Of a stretch of DNA of 64,000 nt, positions 21,361 through 32,564 are shown one piece after another. A program made the position numbers and the translations under genes. The first letter of the stretch is position 1, and each line of letters opens with the position of its first letter. The notes under the pieces were generated by a model. It searched no databases. It worked only from the letters and a program-made list of their open reading frames with translations, and was not told the DNA's origin. Origin of the DNA: Leptobrachium leishanense (Eukaryota; Chordata; Amphibia; Anura; Megophryidae); NCBI GenBank assembly GCA_009667805.1, contig CM019064.1, positions 75,452,400 through 75,516,399 on the forward strand. The letters are read 5' to 3'.

Positions 21361-22247
21361 CAGAGTTATTCAAAGAGATTCGAAAAGTCACCGCACGTTC
21401 GGTGACTTTTCGTTCTCTTCAATTCGGTTTGCTTTGCCGATCCCATTTTGGCGACCCTGCGGTGTATTCAGCAAGCACCACAGGGTCCCCGAATTGCAGG
21501 GAAAAGTCATCGCAAACCTGACGAAAACTAACCGCAAAACCCAGCGAATTCACCCCGAAAACCCTCAAAAACATCTGGATTAACCCCTCCGAAAGTCACA
21601 GAAAAACCCGAACAGGAGCCGATCCAGCCTTCCACACAGCAGACGAGGCAGTGAATAAATTAGCAAAACAGTTTGCATGAATGATTGAAAAGTGAAACAC
21701 TATTTGCAAAGAAACTATTGAGCGAAAATGTCTGAAATTTACATATGAGGTCCAGGGAATGATAATAAAAAGGGCTGTTACAGAAAAAAGAAGTAAACTT
21801 AAAAAAAAACGGACTTTTAAAAAAATTTTTTTAAGAAAAATGCTTAAAATATCCTAAAAAATCTATAAATAAAGAGACTCTTTACTGCAGAATTTTATAA
21901 TGAACGATTTATTAGATATTGAATTAAAACGGGAATATTTTTAACATTGAAGCCTATGGGATTCTCCTGAATAAATTTGCCAAATTAAACCACTGAATGA
22001 CAGGGCATTTCGGGAACCTTTCACTGCTGGTTTGTGTTCTCTGAATAGCCGAAGCAGTGCTTTTTCATGGGGATTTCACTGCCCTCGAACAGGCACCGAA
22101 CAGGCACCGTATTTTCAGGCAATTCGCCAGGATTTGGCGAATTGCCAGCTCTCTGGATAGCCGAATGGCCAGGAAAGGTAACCGAACGCAGATTTTCAGC
22201 GTTCGGTTACCTTTCTCAAGCAATTCGGATCTCTTTGAATTACCCTG
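21361..22247 (-). mobile_element. MITE with CAGGGTTATTCAAAG-type ends (unfilled paralog of 56957-60313)
   Basis: The ends are CAGAGTTATTCAAAGAGAT and ATCTCTTTGAATTACCCTG. The flanks are TAA and TAG, fitting a 3-bp TWA-like target with one change. Along its length it is the reverse complement of the outer parts of 56957-60313, but lacks the 2.5 kb inserted there. It interrupts an L2-like repeat. Confidence 0.85.
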
Positions 22248-22249
22248 TA

Positions 22250-22375
22250 GGTGTCTTGCCCAAGGACACTCGCTGGTGGCGTCTTCTGAGTGGGTTCAAG
22301 TCATCTTCGCATGATTGAAGATCAGCGACCGGGTGGTTCGATTGAACCCACTTCTTGTAAAGTCGAGACATGCTT
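22250..22375 (+). repeat. L2-like tail repeat, right part
   Basis: GGTGTCTTGCCCAAGGACAC, then a GGGTTCAA block. It matches copies at 7585 and 45820. Confidence 0.65.
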
Positions 22376-23620
22376 CTCCACAGTTGTATTGGAGGGATGT
22401 GCTGAATATACATTGTTGGTAAAAAAATTAAAAAGAAGATATAATAATAAACTTTACAACTGACTGGTTTTAGATTTGCATCCACAAACTACAGGCATAA
22501 GTAAGAAAGACGTCTTATGGTATATTTGTAATTAGGATATAGCAATTTATTTATTATAAATCACCCTAGGGAGTAAACCTGCCCTTCACCTGGTGATCGT
22601 AGTTTAATCAGAATACATTCTAAACTAGGACAGTGTCTAGTAATGCAAAATATACCCTTATCTTTTAAAGAAAAGCCCAGGGAGTGAATCGGTTAACGTT
22701 TCCATTGACGCAGGAAAAGGAAATTGTAGACACACACCTGGGTACTAAGGAAATAATATAAATAGGTGAATAAGACAGCTTTGTTATTCCCTAGAGCTGG
22801 TGATATTTACAGCTGAAGCAATTATCAAGCAGGAAGACACCACAACACTTAGGTAACAGTATTTCTCTTCTCCTTGGTCTGGTATAAATCTTACTGATAG
22901 AACCACCGCTCATTGACATGATTACCTCTTCTGGGTTAGGATGCCCAGAGTACCCATGTTACTAGCATTTTACATATAAATAAAAGCGGTGGAAGACAAT
23001 GTGAATCCCCCAAAGTCATAGATTATCCAGGTACTTAACCCTTTCACTGCTGAGCCATTTCATCTCTGTGTGCAGAGCTCATTTTTACCGTTTTGTGCTC
23101 ATCATGTTCAAACACGATTTGAAGTCCTGTTTTATTGTAGGACTGGGACAAATTATATATCCTTTTCTTACGGCAGATTCTTAATATATCATTATTATAT
23201 GTATACATCATGTCCTGCCAGAATGCTATAACAAAAAATGCAAAGAAAATGTGAACTACCATTCAAATTTCAATCATCTACAGCGTGTGAAGTAATTTTT
23301 TCACATTTTATCATCTGAGTCTTTACAGTTATATATTCTATGGGGTACACTTGGTAAAAAAAAAATTGAAATGGGATCTCGTTACTGTATTTTTCTGTTA
23401 TAAAATATGCGATTTTTAGCTTATAAAGAACAAAAATTTTCGTTCGCGCTGCACTATTGTTCACATTATAATTGAAACGTGAAGAATAGTGCTGCATTAG
23501 TACATTAAAGAAAAATATACATTTTTACTTTTAATTTATTTTATTTTCATTTTTTTGCTTCCACATAACCTGCTCTGGCCTTTCCACACTGTATTTTGCT
23601 GTCAATTCACCCGATATGGG
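22376..23620. other. Mostly unassigned, with a TTAACCC-type repeat start at 23036
   Basis: 23036-23110 (TTAACCCTTTCACTGCTGAG, then GAGCTCATTTT, then TTTTGTGCTCAT) matches the X2 module at 57735 and the start at 53176. The rest is A/T-rich with no other recognised feature. Confidence 0.5.
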
Positions 23621-23645
23621 GCCATATTACATACTTGGTGCTTAA
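23621..23645. repeat. Half of the 130-bp GGGCCATATTA MITE
   Basis: GGGCCATATTACATACTTGG, then GTGCT, ends abruptly where CR1 sequence starts. The CR1 insertion or its truncation removed the other arm. Confidence 0.6.
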
Positions 23646-24294
23646 AAACCCAAGGGCTGAATATAGAATATTTGATACAGTCCTAACCTCAACATCTGAG
23701 GAAAGGGATTTAGGGGTCATTATTTCAGAGGATCTAAGGGTAAGTAATCAATGTAATAGAGCAGCAGGAAATGCTGGCAGAATGCTTGGTTGTGTAGGGT
23801 GAGGTATTAGCAGTAGGAAAAGGGAAGTGCTCATGCCACTGTACAGAGCACTGGTGAGACCTCACTTGGAGTACTGTGTGCAGTACTGGAGACCGTATCT
23901 CCAGAAGGATATAGACATCTTAGAGAGAGTTCAGAGAAGGGCTACTAAAATGGTGTACGGCTTGAAGGAGAAAAGTTACCAGGAAAGGCTTAATGATCTT
24001 AACATGTACAGCTTGGAAAAAAGACGAGACAGAGGAGATATGATAGAAACATTTAAATACGTAAAGGGAATCCACAAGGTAGAGGAAGGGAGTATATTTA
24101 AACGGAAACAAAGTAGCAAAACAAGAGGACATAGTCTTAGATTAGAGGGGCTTAAAAGTAACATCAGGAAGCATTATTTTACTGAGAGGGTGGTGGATAC
24201 ATGGAACAGCCTTCCAGTTGAAGTGGTAGAGACCAAAACAGTAATTGAATTTAAGCAGGCATGGGATAGGCATAAGGCTATCCTAAACAAATGA
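23641..24294 (+). pseudogene. CR1 reverse transcriptase C-terminus, one in-frame stop
   Basis: The frame reads TSEERDLGVIISEDL, then MPLYRALVRPHLEYCVQYW, ERVQRRATKMV and NSLPVEVVE: the thumb and C-terminal part of CR1 ORF2. A TGA at 23800-23802 falls where the family normally has Arg (CVG-stop-GISSRK), consistent with CGA-to-TGA decay at a CpG. The frame is otherwise intact to TGA 24292-24294. The catalytic YxDD region and the endonuclease are missing through 5' truncation, so the copy is inert. Confidence 0.88.
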
Positions 24295-24390
24295 TAAATC
24301 CAGGTAAAGTATCCATGTAATTGGGCAGACTAGATGGGCCGAAAGGTTCTTATATGCCGACATTTTTCTATGTTTCTATGTAATATGTCC
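23641..24390 (+). mobile_element. 5'-truncated CR1-clade LINE
   Basis: Carries only the end of ORF2 and the 3' UTR. It ends with TTTCTATGTTTCTATG (24368-24383), the short tandem octamer typical of CR1 3' termini, preceded by GACTAGATGGGCCGAAAGG. There is no poly-A, as expected for CR1. Confidence 0.85.
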
Positions 24391-24544
24391 CATGGTTTTC
24401 AAAATATTGGCTGATTCAGTTGAAAAATGACAAATGATTCAGTTCAATGAGGTTTATGTGTTCCACTGTCTGGGAGAACATGATGTCACAAGGGTGCGTC
24501 CATAACTCTCCAATGGTCAGCGAGGGCTTTCTTGGCCACTAGGT

Positions 24545-25150
24545 ATATATATTTTTTTAATTTGACAATTTTTATTATGCACAGAATAAAAGACAATAAA
24601 CATTACAATACAGTGGACATGGGAATTGTGAAATAAAAGTCAATGATTAGATCATATAGAGAGTTTTGTGTCGTGCATCATTTTCCGGTTTTCCAACATT
24701 CTAGTTAACAAGCTATTAGTTTAAGAAAAGGATCAGTTTGCAGTAAGTAAGCAATTGTACACTAAGATAGTACTCACTAGGTATGTTTTGGCAAAGAGGC
24801 AGTTTCCGAAATTAATAAGAGTTGGTGATGATTATGCAATCTATAGATACAGTGGAATGTGAGAACATGAGACTCTATCCACCAAAGTATGAACCCTGTT
24901 CCAGATTGGAATGAATTTGGGGCACGTGCTTTCTCCTCCGTACCCCAACATATGTCTGGGGTGGATATATTCATTTCATAGAGAAAAGAAGGCGTTATGT
25001 ACCAACGCTTTAATGTCATCACTGTCTGTTCTAGTAGTGTAACACAAACTTGTGTTTGATATAGCCTTCAATATGTCTGTCCAGTCATTCATGTCTAGCA
25101 ATTCCTTCAGGTCCCTCTCCAAGGCCCCCATGTATTGTAGAGGAGGCTAA
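24545..25150 (-). pseudogene. L1-clade ORF2 C-terminus and 3' UTR
   Basis: On the minus strand, LERDLKELLDMNDWTDI is followed after a frameshift near 25010 by LKRWYITPSFLYEMN, then PDICWG and WWI. This matches the L1/Tx1 ORF2 C-terminal pattern (K..WY.TP..L, then a cysteine motif CW..C). The second Cys and HIWW are degraded. A T-run at the left (about 24546-24556) could be the poly-A of the minus-strand transcript. 5'-truncated, with at least one frameshift. Confidence 0.72.
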
Positions 25151-26040
25151 TGGCATTTGAAATCACCAGCAGGTGTTAGTATAAGTTAATCATACAGCAC
25201 TAATAAAGTTAGAGAGATCTCAATACAATATATATGAGCAGTTAATTTACAGTAACCCACTGAAACATACGAGCCACAAGCAGAGCTTGCAGATTAGATC
25301 TAATATCATCAGGAGCCTTTAAGGTACTAGTTGAAGCCGATATGTCTATCAACTCCCTTCACTAGCTTAATGGCTTAGTTGTGATCTAGCGCCATGTGTA
25401 GTATATATGTATATATGTGTCAATATATAAGATTCAAAAGTACATTGTGTAAATAAGGTAATGAAGGAGTTATTTTTTTTCTACTTAATTACTATTTAAT
25501 CAAACAAGTACATAAACATAATGACACAGGTGTAAGTGATTGCTTCTCATGCAAATGATACATCTAGACTTAGAAAAGATTCTTCAAATATTTAAATGTT
25601 ACCAGATGGAAAGTACTTTAAAGTGTCGGTAAGTAGATCCATTTGTGCATTTTTCGAGGCTATAATAAAAATGCATGAAATTATTTGTTATTCCACCAGT
25701 TTTCTAATTTAAAGTGTTACGTCATGTGTCCAGCTCGTTGAAAGCATAGAGCAGGACTAGCAGATAACCCCAAAATTAGAACAAAGTAAACTTGGAATAA
25801 AATATAATTGGCAGCTTGTGAATTCAAGGAGTGAAAATAAATAATGAAACAAAAAAATCAACACGTAACAAGATTATGAGACAGTATCTACTGTGTGACT
25901 CAATATATCGGATTCTTGGATTTCCCCCTCTCCAAGTGCTCTATATACAGAATGCTGATAAGGGAGATAGTGTGGCGCAAATACCCTTCGAACGCACAAG
26001 TATTTGTTTGGTATCTTTGGGGGGTGAACGTGTATAATAC
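25151..26040. other. Unassigned A/T-rich stretch
   Basis: Contains a TATATGTATATATG microsatellite-like tract near 25400. No coding signature. Confidence 0.3.
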
Positions 26041-26770
26041 CTTGAAATCTATATTGACTTGAGAAGGCATCAAAACATAATCAATGGTTCAGCAGGTTTC
26101 AGACATCTTAATGTTCTATTCTCTTCTAAAATGATAACTATTGGGTGCTCTAAAATATATCAATTTATCACTTTACGTAAAACAATTTTCTCATTCCATC
26201 CACTTCACAATCTTCCTGATTCAATAAGTGGCTCATTAATTAAATTAGGCAACATTGCCAGAGATAATGAACTTGATCAATTAAGTTCAACAGAGACATG
26301 AGATGCAAGATATTGTTTATCATTTTGACTTTATTTTCTATAAGTCACTTATTAAAAGTAACCATTCTAGCAGAGTCAAATAAACTGACTTTAGTTCTCT
26401 CCTCTTTCGACCCTGCTTTACCATTTATTTGAGTATGCTTTTCATTTTTTTTTCTGATATAATGGCCTACTGGCATTTTCATAAAGTCTTGGGTGATTCC
26501 TGCACCATGCGGATATAAATCAAAACCTCAAAAGAGCTGATGCTCCTTGGCACTGCATGTGTTATTAAAAAGCCTGCCACACTCCTTGATGCCATGTCAT
26601 TCCATAACTTTTCATCTCAATTATGATTCTTTGAGTACACATTGTGAGGCTGAAAAGGCACCTGTCTTTGATAATGTTGCTCCCATTTGTCTCTTTCCAA
26701 CATCAATGTATTATTTTCATTCCCTCATCTACACAGCCCTAAAAAGGTGCCACGATGCTATATAAAAGGG
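26041..26770. other. Candidate conserved non-coding DNA
   Basis: Two blocks, 26150-26330 (GGCTCATTAATTAAATTAGG) and 26510-26770, have dense TAAT/ATTA words and no internal repeats or element ends. They look like unique regulatory-type sequence, but a single sequence cannot show conservation. Confidence 0.2.
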
Positions 26771-27247
26771 CTACCAGGAACCGCAGGACTCCAAAACGAG
26801 TCTTTCATCTCTTGGAAACTGTGGGGAAATAAAGGGGTTCAGCTTTATAAAAATGGCTTTTTTTATTATACGATGAAGTGGGAGAAAATGTCTGAAACCT
26901 GACTGTTTTAAAGGACACAAGGGAACACTGACTGTAGTGTTAGAAGTCCTTTGTTATATTGTAGAGTTCTCCATGTTTTCCCTTAGTCTCACATAGTACA
27001 TTTTACTAAAAATACAATTTCCATTTAGTGCACTTTAAGGTATTATACAGTATGAAAGGTTATATTTTTTTAATGTTTATAAATATATTTTTATTGTATA
27101 CTTTACACATTTTGGAGTTAATACATTTGTTAAAACAAAATGATTCAATCCACAGAATTCTTACAAAACCGACGAAGAATTGCATAAAAAGAAGAGTTAT
27201 ATAAAATTTCTATACTAAGTAGGTTATATATTTATAAAAATAGATAT
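26771..27247. other. Unassigned A/T-rich stretch
   Basis: No recognised feature. Confidence 0.3.
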
Positions 27248-27252
27248 ATTAT

Positions 27253-27889
27253 TGTGACGGACGGAACCTACCGTCACTGGGGCATCTGGAGGGGGCTGTG
27301 GGCTAGCCTCCTGCCCAGAGACTATGGCCCGTGAAAGAGACTATTGGGGGAACTGGTGGACCTTTTAAATATATTTGGTTTTGCACTGTTTTAAACAACC
27401 CCCAGCAAACTAAAGATTTCTGATGTCTGTTTGTTATTCCCTTGTGTATTTACTGTAGAGTCTCCTGTTGTGTATACTGTGTACATTCTCTCTATGTATC
27501 CTATCTCTGTATCACTACCTGCTCTCTCCATTGTGTACATTGTCTCTATAAAATAGTCCTTTGTTTTACCTGCTTTCTCCCTCCCCTCCTTTTCCTCCCA
27601 GGAGGTCCCATTGTCCATTGTTTGAAGGTCCTGTGCAGTTATTTGATCTGTGATGTTATCTGTTTGGTTATATTCATGAAGGGGGTTGTTCCTTGACTGT
27701 GTAGCTGTGTGTCCGTGTGAATAAACTAGTCGGTCTGCTTTGAATTTCAACAGTCTGCATCCTTCTTTCAGCTGCGGTTAAAGTTTGGGTGAGCTTTTAA
27801 AGAAGATTCTCCGGCGATGGTGGCGACTATTTAAAGGGAGAGAGCCTGCTGACAGAGGTACTCAGTGAGGATACAGCCGCTCCATTACA
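27253..27889 (+). mobile_element. Solo LTR with TSD ATTAT
   Basis: Begins TGTGACGGACGGAACC and ends CGCTCCATTACA. Perfect 5-bp TSD ATTAT at 27248-27252 and 27890-27894. An AATAAA signal (about 27720) lies in a plausible R region. No internal part remains. Confidence 0.85.
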
Positions 27890-28041
27890 ATTATAATAGG
27901 TTTACAATAAAATAATTTGTCAAAAGAGTGGGTGAAAGGTGAGAGCATGCACATACACATGTGATATGTGTACCTTAGTTTATAGTTTCAAAACACATAA
28001 AAATGTGGCACAGAGAAACATTTTGGATTCCATCCCTGTGG

Positions 28042-28140
28042 TCAGTTACGGGAGAATTTAGAGAATTTTGGCTATTTTGACCTAGAATTTTCACTTCTCC
28101 TGCAGTTCTCCTGAGTTTCACCTTTTATTGAAAAGACATG
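28042..28140. repeat. Fragment of the TTCTAGGTCAAAATAGCC MITE family
   Basis: GGCTATTTTGACCTAGAATT and TTCTCCTGAGTTTCACC match the right half of 43653-43833. Confidence 0.6.
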
Positions 28141-28161
28141 TTAATGTATGGTATTCCTTAA

Positions 28162-28606
28162 TCCCTTCATTGCCAAGTGATTTCCAAAAAAAAACAACAC
28201 TGTCAGGGACCAGTGGATTTTTGGGATTTTTTTAAAATTAATTATACACTAAGAAATTTTAGGTAATATTCCCAATGTATTTCTTACTGTAAAAACCTAT
28301 TTAGCAGGTAGATGTTGCCACCTGCTGGCTAAATGGAGATACTACAGTTCTAGGCTCTGTGCAGGATCAGCTGGGGAGCTGTCAGAGACATTCCCCTACT
28401 GGTTTTAAAAGTGTTAGCACCTCGGGCATCATACCCACAGGACTAAAACTTTGAAGTTCCTATGTTGCAACTGAATTGTATTTGCACTCCAGAACATGCC
28501 CTCATTTACGTTGATGCAGCATAGCTTGAGAACATGTTAACACTATTTTGGGCTGCTGTGTCTGCTGCTGCTGATTTGAGTAAACACAATCACAATAGTG
28601 AAGGGG
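28162..28606. mobile_element. TTAA-flanked (piggyBac-like) MITE
   Basis: The left end TCCCTTCATTGCC follows TTAA (28158-28161). The right end AATAGTGAAGGGG precedes TTAA (28607-28610). The ends are inverted relatives. TTAA targets are typical of piggyBac-type elements. Confidence 0.65.
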
Positions 28607-28610
28607 TTAA

Positions 28611-29096
28611 CGGAAGATCCATCAGACAGCTTCTGAGGAGATAGTAGGGGTTATTTACTAACCACCAATCTTTGAAGCAGAACCACCGTTCTTTCTATTA
28701 GAGACCTACAGTGAAATCTCTTTTTAGGTAACTATTTCACCGTAGTATCTGCCAAAGTTGCCTAGTATAGTTCTCACCATAGTTTTCAGTGGTGGTTTCA
28801 CCATAGGTTGTGTCCTAGTAGTTCAGTGTAGATTCCACTGTAGTTTGTAATAAATATATAAATGACCTAAAAAAATATGTATGGACAAAGTCTGATCTTG
28901 AACCTGATTGGTATCAGAGGGTCTAAAAACCATTTGTAGTGTACTTATACGGCCAATTATAAACTGAAAACTCACTCCAGGGTTGAAAATGAGCCTGGAA
29001 GTAAAACTGCATGTTTTGCTCTCGCTATGTATGACCTAATATTTTGCTTCATGACGGTGGATGTATAATAATGGCCGTGTTGTACGTGACCGATGC
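28611..29096. other. Unassigned stretch
   Basis: Ordinary A/T-rich sequence up to the TSD of the next LTR element. Confidence 0.3.
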
Positions 29097-29115
29097 CAAT
29101 GTGTCAGGCTCGAGC

Positions 29116-30087
29116 CAGCGGCGTAGCGTGGGTTGTCAGCACCCAGGGCAAGGCAAGAATTGTGCGCTCCCCCCCAACCTGTGGATACAGTAACACACCC
29201 TTATTCCTTTCTACCAGTAGAGTATTGACCCTCTTACCCCACAAGCACATGTATTGTATATTAACAAAATACTGATATAATAAAAAAATGAAACACACAT
29301 GCCCCCCACGCTACGCCACTGCTACCAGTCACCCTGTCCCAGTATACACTAGAATAGTTCCACTCTCACACTATACTCAGTCACTCTCTCCCAGTACCCC
29401 AGTCACCCTCTCCCTCAAGTACCCCCACTTTTTCCCAGTACCCCCAGTCACGCTCTCCCATTACCCCCAGTCACAATCTCCCAGTACCCCCAGTCACTCT
29501 TTCTCTCTCAAAGTTCCCCCACTTTCTCCCAGTACCCCCATTCACCCGTACCCCCTCACTGTGTGTGTTGGTTACACTGCTCTGGTGTCACACAGTGTCG
29601 CCTACCTGCATGGAGTTGCTGGTGGTCCGGGGGGTGGGTTGTCCAGGGTTCTTAGTGGGGACCGGATTTTAAATGTGCTGCATGGCAGGCGCCTCCCTCC
29701 CTGTTCAGCGGCCGCAGGGCTGCTAGCGGTGGGGTACTGGCACAGGGCTTAAAGGGGGGCTGACAAGCGTGATATAGGGTGTCCCATCGAATAATGCTGC
29801 ACTGCTTCACGTGACTCATGTCAGTGTTGAGGATTCAGAACAGGACCAGAATTTTATGTTCTGCTCCTCCCTTCCGGATGCTGAGTGCTAAGTCACTGCC
29901 GGCACTGCAAAACCTGGCGGCTGCACGTGCAAGGGCCTCTCACGGACACCAGTGTCTGTGAGTGGACACCTTGCTGATCCCTGCTGGAAAATATTAGTGG
30001 TTCAAATTTCTTTTGAAATTTTGCGCCCCCTAAGAAAATTGCGCCCGGGGCGACCGCCCCCGAGGCACCCCCCACGCTACGCCACTG
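29116..30087. mobile_element. hAT element inside the 3' LTR, TSD GCTCGAGC
   Basis: The ends are CAGCGGCGTAGCGTGGG and CCCACGCTACGCCACTG, with a perfect 8-bp TSD GCTCGAGC (29108-29115, 30088-30095). It is 972 bp with no transposase. The interior includes a C-rich block of degenerate CCCAGTACCCCCAGTCAC repeats (about 29330-29550). Confidence 0.92.
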
Positions 30088-30095
30088 GCTCGAGC

Positions 30096-30149
30096 CATGA
30101 TGGATCCATGGCAGGGCCTTAATATCAAATAATATCCCAAGCGCTGGGG
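30096..30149 (-). repeat. Remnant of the 3' LTR
   Basis: CATGATGGATCCATGGCAGG through CCCAAGCGCTGGGGGA matches the inner end of the full LTR at 30863-30915. Similarity stops at the gag junction. Confidence 0.85.
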
Positions 30150-30846
30150 GACCCTCCTCCTCTGAGGAAACATCACAAAATGCAGGCCTCCTTAGTACAG
30201 GAGCTCGACGAGGCTTGCCACCATTAGCAGCGGCTGGAGTTTGGCGAGGTTTGGCAGTGACCTGGCGAGGCTTGGCAGCGACCTCGCGAGGCTTGGCAAC
30301 GGCTGGAGGCTTGTGAGAACTGGCAATGGCTGGAGGCTTGCGAGAACTGGCAACAGCTGGAGGCTTGCGAGAATTGGCAGCGGCTGGAGGCTTGAGCGAA
30401 CTGGCAGCGGCTGGAGGCTTGAGCGAACTGGCAGCGGCTGGAGGCTTGAGCGAACTGGCAGCAGCTTGAGGCTTGAGCAAACTGGCAGCGGCTGGAGGTT
30501 TGAGTGAACAGGCAGCGGCTGGAGTCTGGCATGGAATGGCAGGTCTGATGGGACAGAAGTCGATTTTGTGCTGTTCCGATCTGCAGTAGAAGCATAGATT
30601 GAGCCTCCTATGCCTTTCCTTCTGAGTCTCCACATAAGGTGCCTGTGCTCTGCATAGAGGTGGAGAGCTAATAAACTCAGCTGATTGAGGCAATGCTCTG
30701 CTCACTGGTGAAGGCCTAACAGGGCCAGGTGTGGTGGGGAGTAAGCCCATTAGATTCCACACATCATCTACTACAACGAGCAACTGATACACAATGTCAT
30801 CCAGTGCAGCTTGGACCACCACGAGCCTGGTTTTTGGCTCTGTCAT
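30150..30846 (-). CDS. Gag-like protein with one CCHC zinc knuckle
   Basis: Best start is ATG at 30846 (MTEPKTRLVVVQAALDD), two bases after the 5' LTR end. A longer frame starts inside the LTR at 30876. It is open through the whole internal region and runs on into the 3' LTR remnant and hAT, so the original stop is lost. A single zinc knuckle, CFYCRSEQHKIDFC (C-X2-C-X4-H-X4-C), follows a short N-terminal region, much smaller than a normal capsid domain. After it come 27-bp in-frame repeats (30297-30530) coding for PPAAASSLK-type 9-mers, then a basic KPR-rich tail. The knuckle would bind RNA; the Ala/Pro/Lys repeat may be a linker or RNA-binding tail. The small capsid region suggests the N-terminal part is also deleted. 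The assignment to Ty3/gypsy is by resemblance only. Confidence 0.75.
30297..30530 (-). repeat. 27-bp in-frame tandem repeat in gag
   Basis: About eight units of the type CTTGAGCGAACTGGCAGCGG plus CTGGAGG, preserving the coding frame. The central three units are nearly identical. Confidence 0.9.
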
Positions 30847-30848
30847 TA

Positions 30849-31525
30849 TGTCAGGCTCGCGCCATGATGGAGCCATGGCTGGGCCTTAATTTCAAATAAT
30901 ATCCCAAGCGCTGGGGGAGAGCAGATGAAGCAGACACAGGAACTTATGCTGGTAAATAAGTGTATATTCAGAACACACAGCAACAAGTCTGATACAGAAA
31001 TAACAAAGCACTGTATACAACAGGAAAAGTCACTCTGCGTGCAGGCAGTGTCTATGTACCAGGGATTGTGGGCTATATAGTCCACTGCAGACAGGATCCT
31101 CTGAGCGGGAACCAGGAGCTCTTGGCACAGGTACCTTGGTAGCAGGAAGGTGGAATAAAGCAGAACACAGGTAGCCTTAGGTGCAGTCTCTTAGGCCCAC
31201 AGGATAGTGGGCTATGCAGTTACCACTGCAGCAAGGATCCACTGAGCTGGAAACAGGAGCTCTTCGCAAAGGTACAATCTGCAATGCAGGCAGAAAAGCT
31301 CATACAGAGGATGGTGGGTAAAACTGACAAACAACGGTGAGGGAGCTCTCAGAACCTCACATGGGCAGGGAATTAAGGAAAATGGCAGAGCATAGAAGGA
31401 AGGGTGTGTCCAGGTTATATGCACACCCACTCAGGAGCTGGCACAGGGATTAACCCCTGAGTGGATGCAGACAGGAGCAACAGCAATATCGTGGATACAG
31501 GCAGGCTCCTGGAGCTGGCATGACA
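30849..31525 (-). repeat. 5' LTR (677 bp) of the gag-only element
   Basis: On the minus strand it starts TGTCATGCCAGCTCC and ends GCGAGCCTGACA. A GCATATAACC box lies about 100 bp in (near 31415). The gag ATG comes two bases after the LTR, leaving no visible tRNA primer site next to the LTR. This could mean self-priming or a lost site. Confidence 0.85.
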
Positions 31526-31637
31526 CAATGTGTGCTCTAGGAAGGGAATAAGAACAAATCTTTTATTTTAGGAAAATCCATAAGGAATTTGCAGTAATAA
31601 ACAAAAAACATCGGTCCCTCGTTCATCTCCTACTACT

Positions 31638-32564
31638 TGTCACATCTTCGGCCCCGGCAGCGCCTGGGGGGCCTGGGCGCCCGGCAGCATCGCTGGCTGG
31701 CCGGGTGCCTGGAGCTCAATCTGGCAGATCGGCTTCTGAGGGGGCGGGGCTTGGTGTGATGACATGGAGCAGCCTGCCTTAAATGCAGGGTGTGAGATTA
31801 AGCTCGTCGCCCTGACGTAGAGTATTTCCTGCATAGCCAGCTGTGTTCACTCGTGTCTCAGTGTGCTTAGTGTTCTGTTGCCGACTTTGGGCAGTATTAC
31901 AATGTTGGTGCTAACTTAACCAGAGCGGTGGTAAAATTAAAACCTCTATAGGCGATAATGGCTCTGGTAAATTTACAACAGCTCTGGTTAAGTTAGCGCC
32001 AACTATGTAATATGGCCCTTTGCTTGTATGAGGACCTCCCCTTTGTTTGACCCGGACTGCCTACTTGACGATTCTCTCTCTTTCTCCCTGTATATGCTTA
32101 AGGTGCTCTCTGTGGAAGCTGTGTGTATGTGCAGGTTGTTTCACATCACCGCCGTCGCCGAGTGGGGTTCTGCCCTGCAGGGTGCAGAATTCAGCGAACT
32201 TATGTTCTGCCTTGCCGAAATCAGATATAAGAAAGTCCTCTCTGTTGCCAACCTTGCATGTATGACTACCTCCTCTGGTGCCAACTACGATTATTTATTT
32301 GACCACGATTGTATTGACCACTGCTGTATGACACTTCTGAACCATCTCTGTCTGTACATAGTTAAAGTGCTTTCGCTCAATAGACACCTGGTCATGAAAT
32401 CATCTGCTACTGATGGTATCTATAGTTTACATTTTGTCTGACCTCCCTGGTTGGGTGTGATAGGATTAGCAGTCTTGACTGCTGTGAATACAAGTACCAA
32501 AGAAATCTGTCCAAAAGGATCCAAATTACATAGCTCAGGGGTGAGCGCTATAGCGAACGTGACA
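31638..32564 (+). mobile_element. Solo LTR with TSD CTACT, holding a MITE
   Basis: Begins TGTCACATCTTCGGCCCC and ends GCGAACGTGACA. Perfect TSD CTACT at 31633-31637 and 32565-32569. A 130-bp MITE sits inside it. Its right half is related to 37237-37738 in reverse. Confidence 0.87.
31889..32018. mobile_element. 130-bp GGGCCATATTA-family MITE in the solo LTR
   Basis: The arms contain GGTGCTAACTTAACCAGAGC and GCTCTGGTTAAGTTAGCGCC. It is flanked by TTT on both sides (31886-31888, 32019-32021), a 3-bp target copy. It post-dates the LTR. Confidence 0.85.

Larger units (their letters stand above)
29102..31525 (-). mobile_element. Deleted LTR retrotransposon (gag only) with TSD CAATG
   Basis: The whole unit is flanked by perfect 5-bp TSDs, CAATG (29097-29101 and 31526-31530). 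Its edges are TGTCAGGCTCG (left) and GCTGGCATGACA (right). The minus-strand 5' LTR is complete (30849-31525). The 3' LTR is reduced to its last ~68 bp (29102-29115 plus 30096-30149) and split by a hAT element. Between them is only a gag-like gene. No protease, RT, RNase H or integrase is present, so it could only move in trans. The 3' LTR remnant fuses directly to the gag frame, which points to an internal deletion or template switch before insertion, since the TSD is intact. Confidence 0.88.

Noticed and set aside
27391..27750. 119-codon minus-strand frame
   Set aside because: It lies inside a solo LTR and has no domain. Chance frame.
29288..29752. 154-codon Pro/Ser-rich frame
   Set aside because: It lies wholly inside the hAT element, over its C-rich degenerate repeat.
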